Source: Nocardia altamirensis NBRC 108246 (lineage in GTDB: Bacteria; Actinomycetota; Actinomycetes; Mycobacteriales; Mycobacteriaceae). From it: a DNA stretch of 64,000 nt. The DNA lies in NCBI RefSeq assembly GCF_001612685.1, contig NZ_BDAY01000034.1:58771-122770 (forward strand), given 5' to 3'. The notes beneath the pieces are model-generated. The model was not told where the DNA came from. It worked only from the letters and a program-made list of their open reading frames with translations, and did not search any database. Numbering within the stretch: the first letter of the stretch is position 1; every line of letters begins with the position of its first letter. The position numbers and the translations under genes are program-made. This document shows, in pieces, positions 56,670 through 64,000 of the stretch.

Positions 56670-57662
56670 GTGCGCTTCGGCATCTTCATCCCGCAGGGTT
56701 GGCGACACGATCTGGTGGGCATCGACCCGGCGGACCAGTGGCGGGTGATGCGTGATCTGGCGCACCGCGCGGACGCCAGTGACATCTGGGAATCGCTGTG
56801 GGTGTACGACCACTTCCACACCGTTCCGGTGCCGACCGAGGAGGCGACGCACGAGGCGTGGACGCTGATGTCGGCGTTCGCCGCGTCCACCTCGCGGATC
56901 CGGCTCGGGCAGATGTGCACCGCGATGAGCTACCGCAACCCGGCGTATCTGGCGAAGGTCGCCGCGACCGTCGACCTGATCTCGGGCGGCCGGGTCGAGA
57001 TGGGCATCGGCGGCGGCTGGTACGAACACGAATGGCGCGCTTACGGTTACGGCTTCCCGTCGGCCGGTGAGCGGCTCGGTCGCCTCGACGAGGGCGTGCA
57101 GATCTTCCGGCAGGCGTGGACCGAGGGCAAGGCCACCCTGGACGGCAAGTACTACCAGGTCGACGGCGCCATCGTGCGGCCACTGCCGGTGCAGGAGGGC
57201 GGGATTCCGATCTGGATCGCGGGCGGCGGCGAGAAGAAGACGCTGCGGATCGCGGCGCAGTACGCGAAATACACCAACTTCAGCAACGACCCGACGGAAT
57301 TCGCGCAGAAGTCGGAGATCCTGCGCGCCCACTGTGCCGACGTCGGCACCGATTTCGACGCCATCGTGCGGTCGTCGAACTTCAACGCGGTGATCGCTGC
57401 CACCGAAGCCGAAGTAGAAGAACGACTTTCGGCGATCCAGGCGAGGCTCGCCACGGCGCTCGGCGACGACAAAGCCAAGGAGTACGTCGACGGCATGTTC
57501 CGTCCGTCAGCCGCCGTCGGCACCCCGGAGCAGGTGCTCGAAAAGCTGTCCGCGGTCCGCGATCTCGGCCTCGGCTACGCCATCTTCAACTTCCCCGAGT
57601 CCGCATACGACACCTCCGGCATCGAGCTCTTCGAACGCGAAGTGGCACCGGGTCTGCGCTGA
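56670..57662 (+). CDS. LLM-class flavin-dependent oxidoreductase
   Basis: 330 residues from GTG 56670 with AAGGAG 8 nt upstream. The luciferase-like fold shows VRFGIFIPQG at the start, SLWVYDHFHTVPVP, TSRIRLGQMCTAMSYRNPAYLAKVAATVDLISGGRVEMGIGGGWYEHEWRAYG and GIPIWIAGGGEKKTLRIAAQYA. These patterns fit the F420- or FMN-dependent LLM subgroup, and actinobacteria often use F420. A much longer upstream reading of the frame overlaps tauD and was rejected. A hairpin separates it from the sulfur operon, so it may have its own promoter; a link to sulfur oxidation is likely but not proven. Confidence 0.88.
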   Translation: MRFGIFIPQGWRHDLVGIDPADQWRVMRDLAHRADASDIWESLWVYDHFHTVPVPTEEATHEAWTLMSAFAASTSRIRLGQMCTAMSYRNPAYLAKVAATVDLISGGRVEMGIGGGWYEHEWRAYGYGFPSAGERLGRLDEGVQIFRQAWTEGKATLDGKYYQVDGAIVRPLPVQEGGIPIWIAGGGEKKTLRIAAQYAKYTNFSNDPTEFAQKSEILRAHCADVGTDFDAIVRSSNFNAVIAATEAEVEERLSAIQARLATALGDDKAKEYVDGMFRPSAAVGTPEQVLEKLSAVRDLGLGYAIFNFPESAYDTSGIELFEREVAPGLR

Positions 57663-57703
57663 GGGTAGGCGGGCAGCCGACACGTGTCTGCCATCTACCA
57701 ACG

Positions 57704-57735
57704 AACGGGTGGTCTTTCATGGGAGACCACCCGTT
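57704..57735. terminator. Bidirectional terminator
   Basis: Perfect 12-bp arms AACGGGTGGTCT (57704-57715) and AGACCACCCGTT (57724-57735) with an 8-nt loop, between the convergent genes ending at 57662 (+) and 57773 (-). Confidence 0.75.
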
Positions 57736-57772
57736 TCGCTTTGTCCGAGTAGGGATTTCGCCGGCGGCGTGG

Positions 57773-58174
57773 TCAATCCTCGGCGGACCCGCCGAGGGTC
57801 TTCAGATCGAGGTCGGCGAGCCGTAGCTCGGATCTCGGCGCCCAGAATCGGATCCGCAAGACTCCCGACTCGACGTGGCAGTCCGGCTCACCGCCCGCGC
57901 CTTCGGCCATGGGCCAGCTGGCGGTCAACGCCAGCACGACCTCGTCCTGAAAGTCGGCGAGCTGCTGCTCGAGCGCACCGCAGCACACGTCGAGCCGGTC
58001 GAGGCCGAGCCCGAGCGATGTCGAGGCCAGCACGCGCGAGTGCCCGTCCACCGTCTCGCGCAGCACGAGATGATCACCCGACGCCTCGATGTGGAAGGGC
58101 TCGGAAATATGTGCGTCCAGCTGTGCCGCAATGTGCATCAGCACCGGCGGCAGCGGCCACGTGTTGCGAAACAT
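57773..58174 (-). CDS. Hypothetical protein
   Basis: 133 residues from ATG 58174 (GGGGA 6 nt upstream). It starts MFRNTWPLPPVLMHIAAQLDAH and contains a hydrophobic core with VCCGALEQQLADFQDEVVLALTASW, then HVESGVLRIRFWAPRSELRLADLD. It is probably soluble and globular, with no known motif. An in-frame upstream ATG at 58306 would overlap the nrdE terminator region and has a weak site. Function unknown. It lies behind nrdE and could be read through from it. Confidence 0.55.
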   Translation of the reverse strand: MFRNTWPLPPVLMHIAAQLDAHISEPFHIEASGDHLVLRETVDGHSRVLASTSLGLGLDRLDVCCGALEQQLADFQDEVVLALTASWPMAEGAGGEPDCHVESGVLRIRFWAPRSELRLADLDLKTLGGSAED

Positions 58175-58286
58175 GTTGATCCCCAAAATCCGGCCGCCGC
58201 CCAACTCCCAGGGAGCAGCAGACCAATGTGCCACGATAACACGAGCGTCGCCGCAGCTACCCACGTCGTTACATAGCCCGCGGACG

Positions 58287-58324
58287 CGAAACGAGCGGCC
58301 CCCCATGGGAGACCGCCCGCTTCG
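58287..58324 (-). terminator. Terminator of nrdHIE
   Basis: Imperfect arms (10 of 12 pairs) CGAAACGAGCGG (58287-58298) and CCGCCCGCTTCG (58313-58324), starting 18 bp past the nrdE stop. Confidence 0.55.
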
Positions 58325-58342
58325 GGTGGTGCAGCTGCGCGA

Positions 58343-60532
58343 CTACAGCATGCAGGACACGCAGCCCTCGACTTCGGTGCCCTCCAACGCCATTTGGCGC
58401 AGGCGGATGTAGTAGAGGGTCTTGATGCCCTTGCGCCACGCGTAGATCTGGGCGCGGTTCAGGTCGCGGGTGGTCGCGGTGTCCTTGAAGAACAGCGTCA
58501 GCGACAGGCCCTGGTCCACGTGCTGGGTGGCCGCGGCGTAGGTGTCGATGATCTTCTCGTAGCCGATTTCGTAAGCGTCCTCGTAGTATTCGAGGTTGTC
58601 GTTGGTGAGGTAGGGCGCCGGGTAGTAGACGCGGCCGATCTTGCCTTCCTTGCGGATCTCGATCTTCGACGCCACCGGGTGAATGGAACTGGTGGAGTGG
58701 TTGATGTAGGAGATCGAGCCGGTCGGCGGGACGGCCTGCAGGTTCTGGTTGTAGATGCCGTGCGCCATGACCGACGCCTTCAGCGTGCGCCAGTCGTCCT
58801 GGGTCGGGATGTGCACCCCGGCCTCGGCGAAGATCTGCGCCACCCGTTCGGTTTTCGGCTCCCACACCTGCTCGGTGTACTTGTCGAAGTACTCACCGCT
58901 GGCGTACTTCGACTCCGGGAAGCCACCGAAGTAGCTGCCGCGCTCCTGCGCGATCAGGTTCGACGCCCGAATCGCGTGGTAGACCACGGTGTAGAAGTAG
59001 ATGTTGGTGAAATCGATGCCCTCGTCGGAGCCGTAGTGCACCCGCTCACGGGCCAGGTACCCGTGCAGGTTCATCTGGCCGAGGCCGATCGCGTGTGACT
59101 CGTTGTTGCCCTGCTCGATCGAGGGGACCGAGTAGATGTGCGTCTGATCGGAGACCGCGGTCAACGCCCGGATCGAGGTCTCGATGGTCTGCGCGAAATC
59201 GGGTGAGTCCATCGCCTTGGCGATGTTCAGCGACCCGAGGTTGCACGAAATGTCCTTGCCCACCTTGGCGTAGGACAGATCGTCGTTGAACAGCGACGGC
59301 GTCGAGACCTGCAGGATCTCCGAGCACAGGTTCGAGTGGGTGATCTTGCCCGCGATCGGGTTCGCCCGGTTCACCGTGTCCTCGAACATGATGTACGGGT
59401 AGCCGGATTCGAACTGCAGCTCGGCGATGGTCTGGAAGAACTCGCGCGCCTTGATCTTCGACTTGCGGATCCGCTTGTCGTCGACCATCTCGTAGTACTT
59501 CTCGGTGACATTGATGTCGGCGAACGGCACACCGTAGATGCGTTCCACGTCATACGGCGAGAACAGGTACATGTCCTCGTTCTTCTTCGCCAGCTCAAAG
59601 GTGATGTCGGGGATCACCACACCGAGCGAGAGGGTCTTGATGCGGATCTTCTCGTCCGCGTTCTCCCGCTTGGTGTCCAGGAACCGGTAGATGTCCGGGT
59701 GGTGCGCGTGCAGGTACACCGCGCCCGCACCCTGTCGCGCGCCGAGCTGGTTGGCGTAGGAGAACGAGTCCTCCAGCAGCTTCATGATCGGGATGACACC
59801 CGAGCTCTGGTTCTCGATCTGCTTGATCGGCGCGCCGTGCTCACGAATGTTGCTGAGCAGCAGCGCGACACCGCCGCCGCGCTTGGACAGCTGCAGCGCG
59901 GAGTTGATGGAGCGCCCGATGGACTCCATGTTGTCCTCGATGCGGAGCAGGAAGCAGGACACCGGCTCGCCGCGCTGCTTCTTGCCCGAGTTGAGGAAGG
60001 TCGGGGTTGCGGGCTGGAAGCGGCCGTCGATGATCTCGTCGACCAGCTTGCCCGCGAGCACCTCGTCGCCGGCGGCGAGGGTGAGCGCGACCATGCAGAC
60101 GCGGTCCTCGAACCGTTCCAGGTAGCGCTTGCCGTCGAAGGTCTTCAGCGTGTACGAGGTGTAGTACTTGAACGCGCCGAGGAAGGTGGGGAACCGGAAC
60201 TTCTTGGCGTAGGCCTGCTGGAACAGCTGCTTGATGAACCCGCGACTGTACTGCTCGAGCACCTCGGGCTCGTAGTACTTCTCGTCGACCAGGTAGTCCA
60301 GCTTCTCGTCCAGGTTGTGGAAGAAGACGGTGTTCTGGTTGACGTGCTGCAGGAAGTACTGGTGCGCGGCCTCGCGGTCCTTGTCGAACTGGATCTCGCC
60401 GTTGGGGCCGTACAGGTTCAGCATCGCGTTGAGGGCGTGGTAGTCCATGACCTCGGCGGCGTCCGCCCCGCGGGCGGAAGACTGCTCTAAGCGAGCCGTT
60501 TTTCCGGCCGGTGCTGTCGTTGTTGTTGCCAA
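58343..60532 (-). CDS. nrdE: Class Ib ribonucleotide reductase large subunit
   Basis: 729 residues from TTG 60532, which overlaps the 3' end of nrdI by 46 nt; this start gives the expected short N-terminal arm before DYHALNAMLNLYGPNGEIQF. Conserved regions include PATPTFLNSGKKQRGEPVSCFLLRIEDNMESI, the ALQLSKRGGGVALLLSNIREHGAPIK loop, SNLCSEILQVSTPSLF with the radical-site cysteine pair, and the C-terminal CVSCML redox pair. It reduces ribonucleoside diphosphates with NrdF, and electrons come from NrdH. It lacks the N-terminal dATP cone typical of NrdA. Followed by a hairpin. Confidence 0.95.
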   Translation of the reverse strand: MATTTTAPAGKTARLEQSSARGADAAEVMDYHALNAMLNLYGPNGEIQFDKDREAAHQYFLQHVNQNTVFFHNLDEKLDYLVDEKYYEPEVLEQYSRGFIKQLFQQAYAKKFRFPTFLGAFKYYTSYTLKTFDGKRYLERFEDRVCMVALTLAAGDEVLAGKLVDEIIDGRFQPATPTFLNSGKKQRGEPVSCFLLRIEDNMESIGRSINSALQLSKRGGGVALLLSNIREHGAPIKQIENQSSGVIPIMKLLEDSFSYANQLGARQGAGAVYLHAHHPDIYRFLDTKRENADEKIRIKTLSLGVVIPDITFELAKKNEDMYLFSPYDVERIYGVPFADINVTEKYYEMVDDKRIRKSKIKAREFFQTIAELQFESGYPYIMFEDTVNRANPIAGKITHSNLCSEILQVSTPSLFNDDLSYAKVGKDISCNLGSLNIAKAMDSPDFAQTIETSIRALTAVSDQTHIYSVPSIEQGNNESHAIGLGQMNLHGYLARERVHYGSDEGIDFTNIYFYTVVYHAIRASNLIAQERGSYFGGFPESKYASGEYFDKYTEQVWEPKTERVAQIFAEAGVHIPTQDDWRTLKASVMAHGIYNQNLQAVPPTGSISYINHSTSSIHPVASKIEIRKEGKIGRVYYPAPYLTNDNLEYYEDAYEIGYEKIIDTYAAATQHVDQGLSLTLFFKDTATTRDLNRAQIYAWRKGIKTLYYIRLRQMALEGTEVEGCVSCML

Positions 60533-60951
60533 AACAATCCCAATCCCTCTCGGACGCGCTCGACGTCCTCGGCGGTTCCCATGAGTTCGAAGCGATACAG
60601 GTAGGGCACCCCGCACTTGCGCGAGATCACCTCACCCGCGGAGCAATAGGTATCGCCGAAGTTCGTGTTTCCTGCCGCGACGACCCCGCGCAGCAAGGCA
60701 CGGTTGTGCGGATCGTTGAGGAACTTGGCGACCTGCCGCGGGACGAATTCCTTGTCGGATCTGGTTCCCCCCATGACGTGCCGACCGCCCCCGTAGGTGG
60801 GCACGATCAGCACGTAGGGTTCGTCGACGCGCAGCGAATCAGCGGTGTGCAATGGAATGCGAGTCGCTGGGAGGCCCAGCTTCTCGACGAAACGATGGGT
60901 GTTCTCCGAGGCGCTGGAGAAGTAGACCAGCGCAGCTGTCCCGTTGGACAT
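60487..60951 (-). CDS. nrdI: Flavodoxin-like NrdI
   Basis: 154 residues. The flavodoxin-type FMN loop is ALVYFSSASENTHRFVEKL, followed by VLIVPTYGGGRHVMGGTRSDKEFVPRQVAKFLND and AAGNTNFGDTYCSAGEVIS, all typical NrdI. It assists assembly of the Mn tyrosyl-radical cofactor of NrdF by generating an oxidant from reduced flavin. It overlaps nrdE by 46 nt and follows nrdH by 42 nt, so H-I-E is one unit. GGGAGGAG precedes the ATG. Confidence 0.95.
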   Translation of the reverse strand: MSNGTAALVYFSSASENTHRFVEKLGLPATRIPLHTADSLRVDEPYVLIVPTYGGGRHVMGGTRSDKEFVPRQVAKFLNDPHNRALLRGVVAAGNTNFGDTYCSAGEVISRKCGVPYLYRFELMGTAEDVERVREGLGLFWQQQRQHRPEKRLA

Positions 60952-60993
60952 CGGCCACTCTCCTCCCGGCGGAACGTCGAACGGCGTAGCCGG

Positions 60994-61227
60994 TCAGGCC
61001 GCGACGGTGGCCAGCGACTTGATGCGGTCGGGCCGGAAGCCGGACCAGTGATCCTCACCGGCCACGACGACCGGGGCCTGCAGGTAGCCGAGCGCCATGA
61101 CGTAGTCACGCGCCTCGTCGTTCTCGGAGATGTCGATGACCTCGTAGTCCACCCCGGCCTTGTCGAGAGCCTTGTAGGTGGCGTTGCACTGGACGCAAGC
61201 GGGCTTGGTGTACACGGTGACGGTCAT
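60994..61227 (-). CDS. nrdH: Glutaredoxin-like NrdH
   Basis: 77 residues. Thioredoxin fold with the redox motif TKPACVQCNATYKAL (CVQC), then DYEVIDISEND and APVVVAGEDHWSGFRPDRIKSL, the NrdH signature including the WSGFRPD. It donates electrons to NrdE from thioredoxin reductase. First gene of the nrdHIE unit. The 220 bp upstream carry a leader and tandem NrdR-like boxes at 61447-61494. Confidence 0.96.
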   Translation of the reverse strand: MTVTVYTKPACVQCNATYKALDKAGVDYEVIDISENDEARDYVMALGYLQAPVVVAGEDHWSGFRPDRIKSLATVAA

Positions 61228-61446
61228 TGGTGTCCCTCTCTCCTTGTGCCTGATCCACAGCCTGTGATCCGAATGCTGATCGTTGTCGAGCGACCTGCTG
61301 ATCGTTTCCAGCGACTGCGAGCAGTCACTGAACGCGCGATCCGACGTAGCTGCGCAAACTCCTGGATCTGGCCTTGAATCCCCTGCTCAGCCCCTTCGAG
61401 CCGATGTTCGCAGAGCCGGGTGCCATGCCGTCTTCCAGTACCGAAG

Positions 61447-61494
61447 ACACTACACCTAGTGGCCGACAGATTCATCCAACACGACATGTTGCGA
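61447..61494. promoter_or_regulatory. Tandem NrdR-like boxes upstream of nrdHIE
   Basis: Box 1 ACACTACACCTAGTGG (61447-61462) and box 2 ACACGACATGTTGCGA (61479-61494) have ACAC...TAGTG / ACAC...TTG patterns close to the NrdR consensus. Start-to-start spacing is 32 bp, the same as the pair upstream of nrdF. They lie about 220 bp before the nrdH ATG. The match is by eye; the first box is strong, the second weaker. Confidence 0.7.
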
Positions 61495-61618
61495 GTCACA
61501 TTGATGAAATTCCCAGGCGGTAAGTACCTGGACGCTCGATTCGCAACCCGACACGACCGTGGCGCAGATCACAATTTCATACCGCAGCTTATATTCAGCA
61601 AACTCCATGGACAGCAAA

Positions 61619-61651
61619 GAGGGCCGTCCATGCATCGCAAAGACGACCCTC
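61619..61651 (-). terminator. Terminator of the FMN reductase gene
   Basis: Arms GAGGGCCGTC (61619-61628) and GACGACCCTC (61642-61651) pair with one G-U mismatch; on the minus strand a TTTG tract follows. It starts 42 bp past the stop codon at 61694. Confidence 0.5.
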
Positions 61652-61693
61652 GCTGAGACCGGTTCGGAAGCTTACACGGTGGCAAACCGGCGA

Positions 61694-62263
61694 TTACACG
61701 GTGGCGAACTGGCCCTGTGCCGCCTCGACCAGCTCGTGCACGGTCGCGGCCAGCTTGGTCAGCGCCTCGGCATCCTCGCGCGGATGCGTGCTGCCGAAGC
61801 GCTCGCCGATCGTGGCGAACTGCAGATGCGCGGACTCGACGACCGACGCGCCCGCCACGCCGAGCGACTTGACCGTGTCGCCATGCGCCCACTGCGCCGC
61901 GCGGGGGCTGATCGACGCGCTCACCACCGCGGCAGGCTTGCCCTGGATGGCGCCGACACCGTACGGCCGCGACACCCAGTCGATGGCGTTCTTCAACACG
62001 CCGGGCAGCGTGCCGTTGTACTCCGGGGTGACGAAGAGCAGGCCGTCCGACTCGGCGACGGCCTTGCGCAGCGCCTCGGCGGCGGGCGGTACGGCGCCGG
62101 GGACATCGAGGTCCTCGTTGTAGAAGGGAATGTCGGCGAGGCCCTCGTACAGGGTGATCTCGACACCGGCAGGCGCGGTCTGCGCGGCGGTCTCGGCAAG
62201 CTGCCGATTGATCGAGGCTGCGCGAAGACTTCCGACAAGAGCGAGGATGCGGGTCGTGGTCAT
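61694..62263 (-). CDS. NADPH-dependent FMN reductase family protein
   Basis: 189 residues from ATG 62263, with AGGAGATGTC upstream. The family pattern is clear: VGSLRAASINRQLAETAAQ (FMN phosphate loop), LFVTPEYNGTLPGVLKNAIDWVSRP and GKPAAVVSAS. It is a flavodoxin-like quinone or FMN reductase; positional equivalent Rv3054c. It could supply FMNH2 to the monooxygenase at 54118 but is not co-transcribed with it. It is divergent from a TetR gene with an operator between them. A 22-bp duplication lies at its 3' end. Confidence 0.9.
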   Translation of the reverse strand: MTTTRILALVGSLRAASINRQLAETAAQTAPAGVEITLYEGLADIPFYNEDLDVPGAVPPAAEALRKAVAESDGLLFVTPEYNGTLPGVLKNAIDWVSRPYGVGAIQGKPAAVVSASISPRAAQWAHGDTVKSLGVAGASVVESAHLQFATIGERFGSTHPREDAEALTKLAATVHELVEAAQGQFATV

Positions 62264-62312
62264 GACATCTCCTGGTGTACTGAATGGTGGTGTCCGAACT
62301 TTCATCAGTGAC

Positions 62313-62334
62313 TAACCGGACCGTGGTCCGATTA
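62313..62334. promoter_or_regulatory. TetR operator between FMN reductase and TetR genes
   Basis: Arms CGGACC (62317-62322) and GGTCCG (62325-62330) around GT are perfect, and outer TAA/TTA also pair, giving a 22-bp palindrome from 62313 to 62334. It stands midway between the divergent genes, 18 bp before the TetR GTG, so it probably represses both. The match to a specific known regulator is not claimed. Confidence 0.65.
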
Positions 62335-62351
62335 CTTCCCGCGGAGAATGC

Positions 62352-63011
62352 GTGAGCGCCGTGAGCTACCCCACATCCGATCGTCCCGCCCCCGGGGAAG
62401 GGCAGCTGCTCGGCGTCGGCACACCGCTGCTCGGCGACACCGAGCCGGCCGAACGCGCCGACGCCGCCCGCAACCGGCAGTTGCTGCTCGACGCCGCGCA
62501 ACAGCTGGTCCGCGAGCAAGGCGTCGACAGCCTGACGATGGACGCACTCGCCAAAAGAGCAGGCGTCGGCAAAGGCACCGTGTTCCGCCGGTTCGGCAGC
62601 CGGTCAGGGCTGCTGATGGCGCTGCTCGATCACGCCGACCGAAAGTTCCAGGAGGCATTCATCTTCGGGCCGCCGCCGCTGGGGCCCGGCGCACCGCCCG
62701 CCGACCGGATCGTCGCGTTCGGCCGCGCCCGACTGCTCGACATCGACGTGGAAGGCGAGCTGTACCGTGCCGCCGAGGAAGGCGCGGCAGGCGACCGCTA
62801 CTCCGGCGCGCCCTACGGTCTGCTCAAGCGACACGTGACGATGCTGCTCAGGGAAGCACAGACGCCGGGTGAGATCTCGTTGCTCGCCGACAGTCTGCTC
62901 GCCACGCTCAGCGCCGGGTTGGTCATGCATCAGATGCACGTGCAGGGCTACAGCCGCGACCAGATCGGGGACAACTGGGAAGCCTTGGTTCGTCACGTTG
63001 TTTCACGGTGA
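62352..63011 (+). CDS. TetR-family transcriptional regulator
   Basis: 219 residues from GTG 62352. The helix-turn-helix is AARNRQLLLDAAQQLVREQGVDSLTMDALAKRAGVGKGTVFRRFGSRSGLLMALLDHADRKF (about 38-105), followed by a helical ligand domain with a GPPPLGPGAPPADRIVAFGRARLLD linker typical of a QacR-type group. Equivalent to Rv3055 by position. It is divergent from the FMN reductase gene with a palindrome between, so it likely represses that gene and itself. The inducer is probably a quinone- or aldehyde-like compound; this is inference. Confidence 0.9.
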   Translation: MSAVSYPTSDRPAPGEGQLLGVGTPLLGDTEPAERADAARNRQLLLDAAQQLVREQGVDSLTMDALAKRAGVGKGTVFRRFGSRSGLLMALLDHADRKFQEAFIFGPPPLGPGAPPADRIVAFGRARLLDIDVEGELYRAAEEGAAGDRYSGAPYGLLKRHVTMLLREAQTPGEISLLADSLLATLSAGLVMHQMHVQGYSRDQIGDNWEALVRHVVSR

Positions 63012-63033
63012 ATCGTCAGTAAAGTTAGCTGGC

Positions 63034-63861
63034 ATGCGGAACCTGCGCGAACAGATCACGACCGAACTAGGCGTCCAGCCGACCATCGAACCCAAGACCG
63101 AAGTGCGACGCCGGGTCGATTTCCTCAAGGATTATCTGAACGCCTCTCCCGCACAGGGTTTCGTGCTCGGCATCAGCGGCGGACAGGACAGCGCGCTGAC
63201 GGGTCGGCTGTGCCAGCTCGCGGTGGAGGAACTGCGCGCGGACGGCGCCGACGCGACGTTCCTCGCGGTGCGGCTGCCCTACGGCGTGCAGTCCGATGAG
63301 GTCGACGCGCGGATCGCGCTGCGCTTCATCCAGCCGGACAAGTCGGTGTCGGTGAACGTGCGACCGAGCGCGAACGCGACCGCAGGCGAAGTTGCCTCGG
63401 CGCTGAAGATCGACAAGCTCCGCGATTTCGTACGCGGCAATATCAAGGCACGCGAGCGCATGGTGATCCAGTACGCGCTGGCAGGCCAGCAGAACCTGCT
63501 CGTCGTCGGCACCGACCACGCCGCAGAGGCAGTCACCGGCTTCTTCACCAAATACGGCGACGGCGGCGTCGACCTCACCCCGCTGACCGGACTCACCAAA
63601 CGCCAAGGCGCCGCACTACTGCAGGAACTCGGCGCACCGGCCAGCATCTGGTCGAAAGTGCCGACCGCCGACCTGGAAGACGACCGCCCCGCACTACCCG
63701 ACGAGGAAGCGCTCGGCCTGACCTACCGCGAGATCGACGACTACCTGGAAGGCGAGGACGTCACCCCCGAGGTCGCCGACCGCATCGAAACGATCTACCT
63801 GAACACCAGACACAAGCGAACCGTCCCGGTAACCCCCCTCGACACCTGGTGGCGGGACTAA
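63034..63861 (+). CDS. nadE: NH3-dependent NAD synthetase
   Basis: 275 residues from ATG 63034, so the single-domain ammonia-dependent type (no glutaminase domain). The PP-loop ATP pyrophosphatase site is LGISGGQDSALTGRL, then VRLPYGVQSDEVDARIAL, GTDHAAEAVTGFFTKYGDGGVDLTPLTGLTK and the acidic LEDDRPALPDEEALGLTYREIDDYLEG, all NadE signatures. It amidates nicotinate adenine dinucleotide to NAD. It is separate from the TetR gene by 22 bp on the same strand. Confidence 0.95.
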   Translation: MRNLREQITTELGVQPTIEPKTEVRRRVDFLKDYLNASPAQGFVLGISGGQDSALTGRLCQLAVEELRADGADATFLAVRLPYGVQSDEVDARIALRFIQPDKSVSVNVRPSANATAGEVASALKIDKLRDFVRGNIKARERMVIQYALAGQQNLLVVGTDHAAEAVTGFFTKYGDGGVDLTPLTGLTKRQGAALLQELGAPASIWSKVPTADLEDDRPALPDEEALGLTYREIDDYLEGEDVTPEVADRIETIYLNTRHKRTVPVTPLDTWWRD

Positions 63862-63937
63862 CCCGCCGGAACCGCTCACCCTTTGCTTTCGCGCACACGA
63901 TTTCACCAGCGATCCGGCATACGGGAGACCAAAAACT

Positions 63938-64000
63938 GTGCAGCTCAGCCTCTTTGATCTCGAAGACCCCGAGACGAGACCACCACGCCCCGTTCCGGAG
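63938..64000 (+). CDS. 5' end of an unidentified gene with a clamp-binding-like N-terminus
   Basis: GTG 63938 has GGGAG about 10 nt upstream and starts MQLSLFDLEDPETRPPRPVPE before the window ends. QLSLF is an exact match to the consensus of the beta-sliding-clamp binding pentapeptide. Only 21 codons are available, so no family can be assigned. A role in DNA replication or repair is a suggestion only. Confidence 0.5.
   Translation, partial: MQLSLFDLEDPETRPPRPVPE

Noticed and set aside
1..64000. tRNA, rRNA, transposase, integrase, prophage and plasmid-origin genes
   Set aside because: None was recognised by eye in either strand; this is weak evidence of absence because tRNA-like folds were not computed.

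Overview
The window is high-GC actinobacterial chromosome with frequent GTG/TTG starts, ATGA stop-start overlaps and strong Shine-Dalgarno sites. From memory of the Mycobacterium tuberculosis map, the order etfA-etfB, methyltransferase, GH57 branching enzyme, GT4 glycosyltransferase, LbH acyltransferase, PQQ-propeller lipoprotein, THUMP-like and class I methyltransferases, crotonase, Nudix, ABC ATPase, serB, ctaD, fecB, nrdF, nrdE-nrdI-nrdH, FMN reductase and TetR follows the Rv3028c-Rv3055 backbone. The accessory content (large NRPS, XRE/DUF397 pair, organosulfur operon) suggests Nocardia or a close mycolic-acid relative. This assignment is inferred from gene content and order; no database was searched.

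Layout. 0-2.8 kb: end of an unknown gene, then a PadR-regulated Drr-type ABC exporter. 2.9-4.7 kb: electron-transfer flavoprotein etfBA. 4.9-13.7 kb: genes resembling the methylglucose lipopolysaccharide (MGLP) locus, with a PQQ-propeller lipoprotein. 13.9-19.4 kb: crotonase, Nudix, an ABC ATPase, a small membrane protein, a PTH2-like protein, a chagasin-type lipoprotein and serB. 19.5-22.7 kb: divergent ctaD and fecB. 22.8-39.4 kb: an accessory block with a free-standing truncated adenylation-domain protein, a 4,429-residue three-module NRPS and a translationally coupled Drr-type ABC exporter. 39.5-41.3 kb: a membrane protein and nrdF. 41.4-48.4 kb: a mixed accessory segment (GNAT, esterase remnant, XRE/DUF397, coiled-coil repeat protein, an mraY outside its usual cluster, mgtE, DJ-1/PfpI). 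48.7-57.7 kb: GT1 glycosyltransferase, IclR regulator and an organosulfur uptake and oxidation operon. 57.8-64 kb: nrdHIE, FMN reductase/TetR pair, nadE and the start of another gene.

How the genes work together. The NRPS reads C-A-T-E-C-A-T-C-A-T-E*-TE. Its first C domain is of the EntF/starter kind and its last E domain has lost its catalytic motif (HPLLVDD instead of HHxxxDG). The exporter ATPase and two permeases follow with 4-nt overlaps, so synthesis and export are one transcription unit, probably making an N-acylated tripeptide. The organosulfur operon joins an SsuABC-type importer to an NtaA/DszA-type flavin monooxygenase, a TauD-type dioxygenase and an LLM-type oxidoreductase. A short leader ORF with three cysteine codons stops 11 nt before the dioxygenase start, which points to cysteine-responsive attenuation. 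The ribonucleotide reductase genes are split, with nrdF about 17 kb from nrdHIE on the other strand, yet both units carry tandem NrdR-like boxes exactly 32 bp apart.

The most interesting items are the NRPS/exporter block with its half-adenylation-domain neighbour and degenerate final epimerase, the cysteine leader ORF, the split NrdR-linked nrd regulon, and the mraY outside the division cluster. Start sites were chosen by hand from reading frame, ribosome-binding site and overlap, and residue numbers are approximate.
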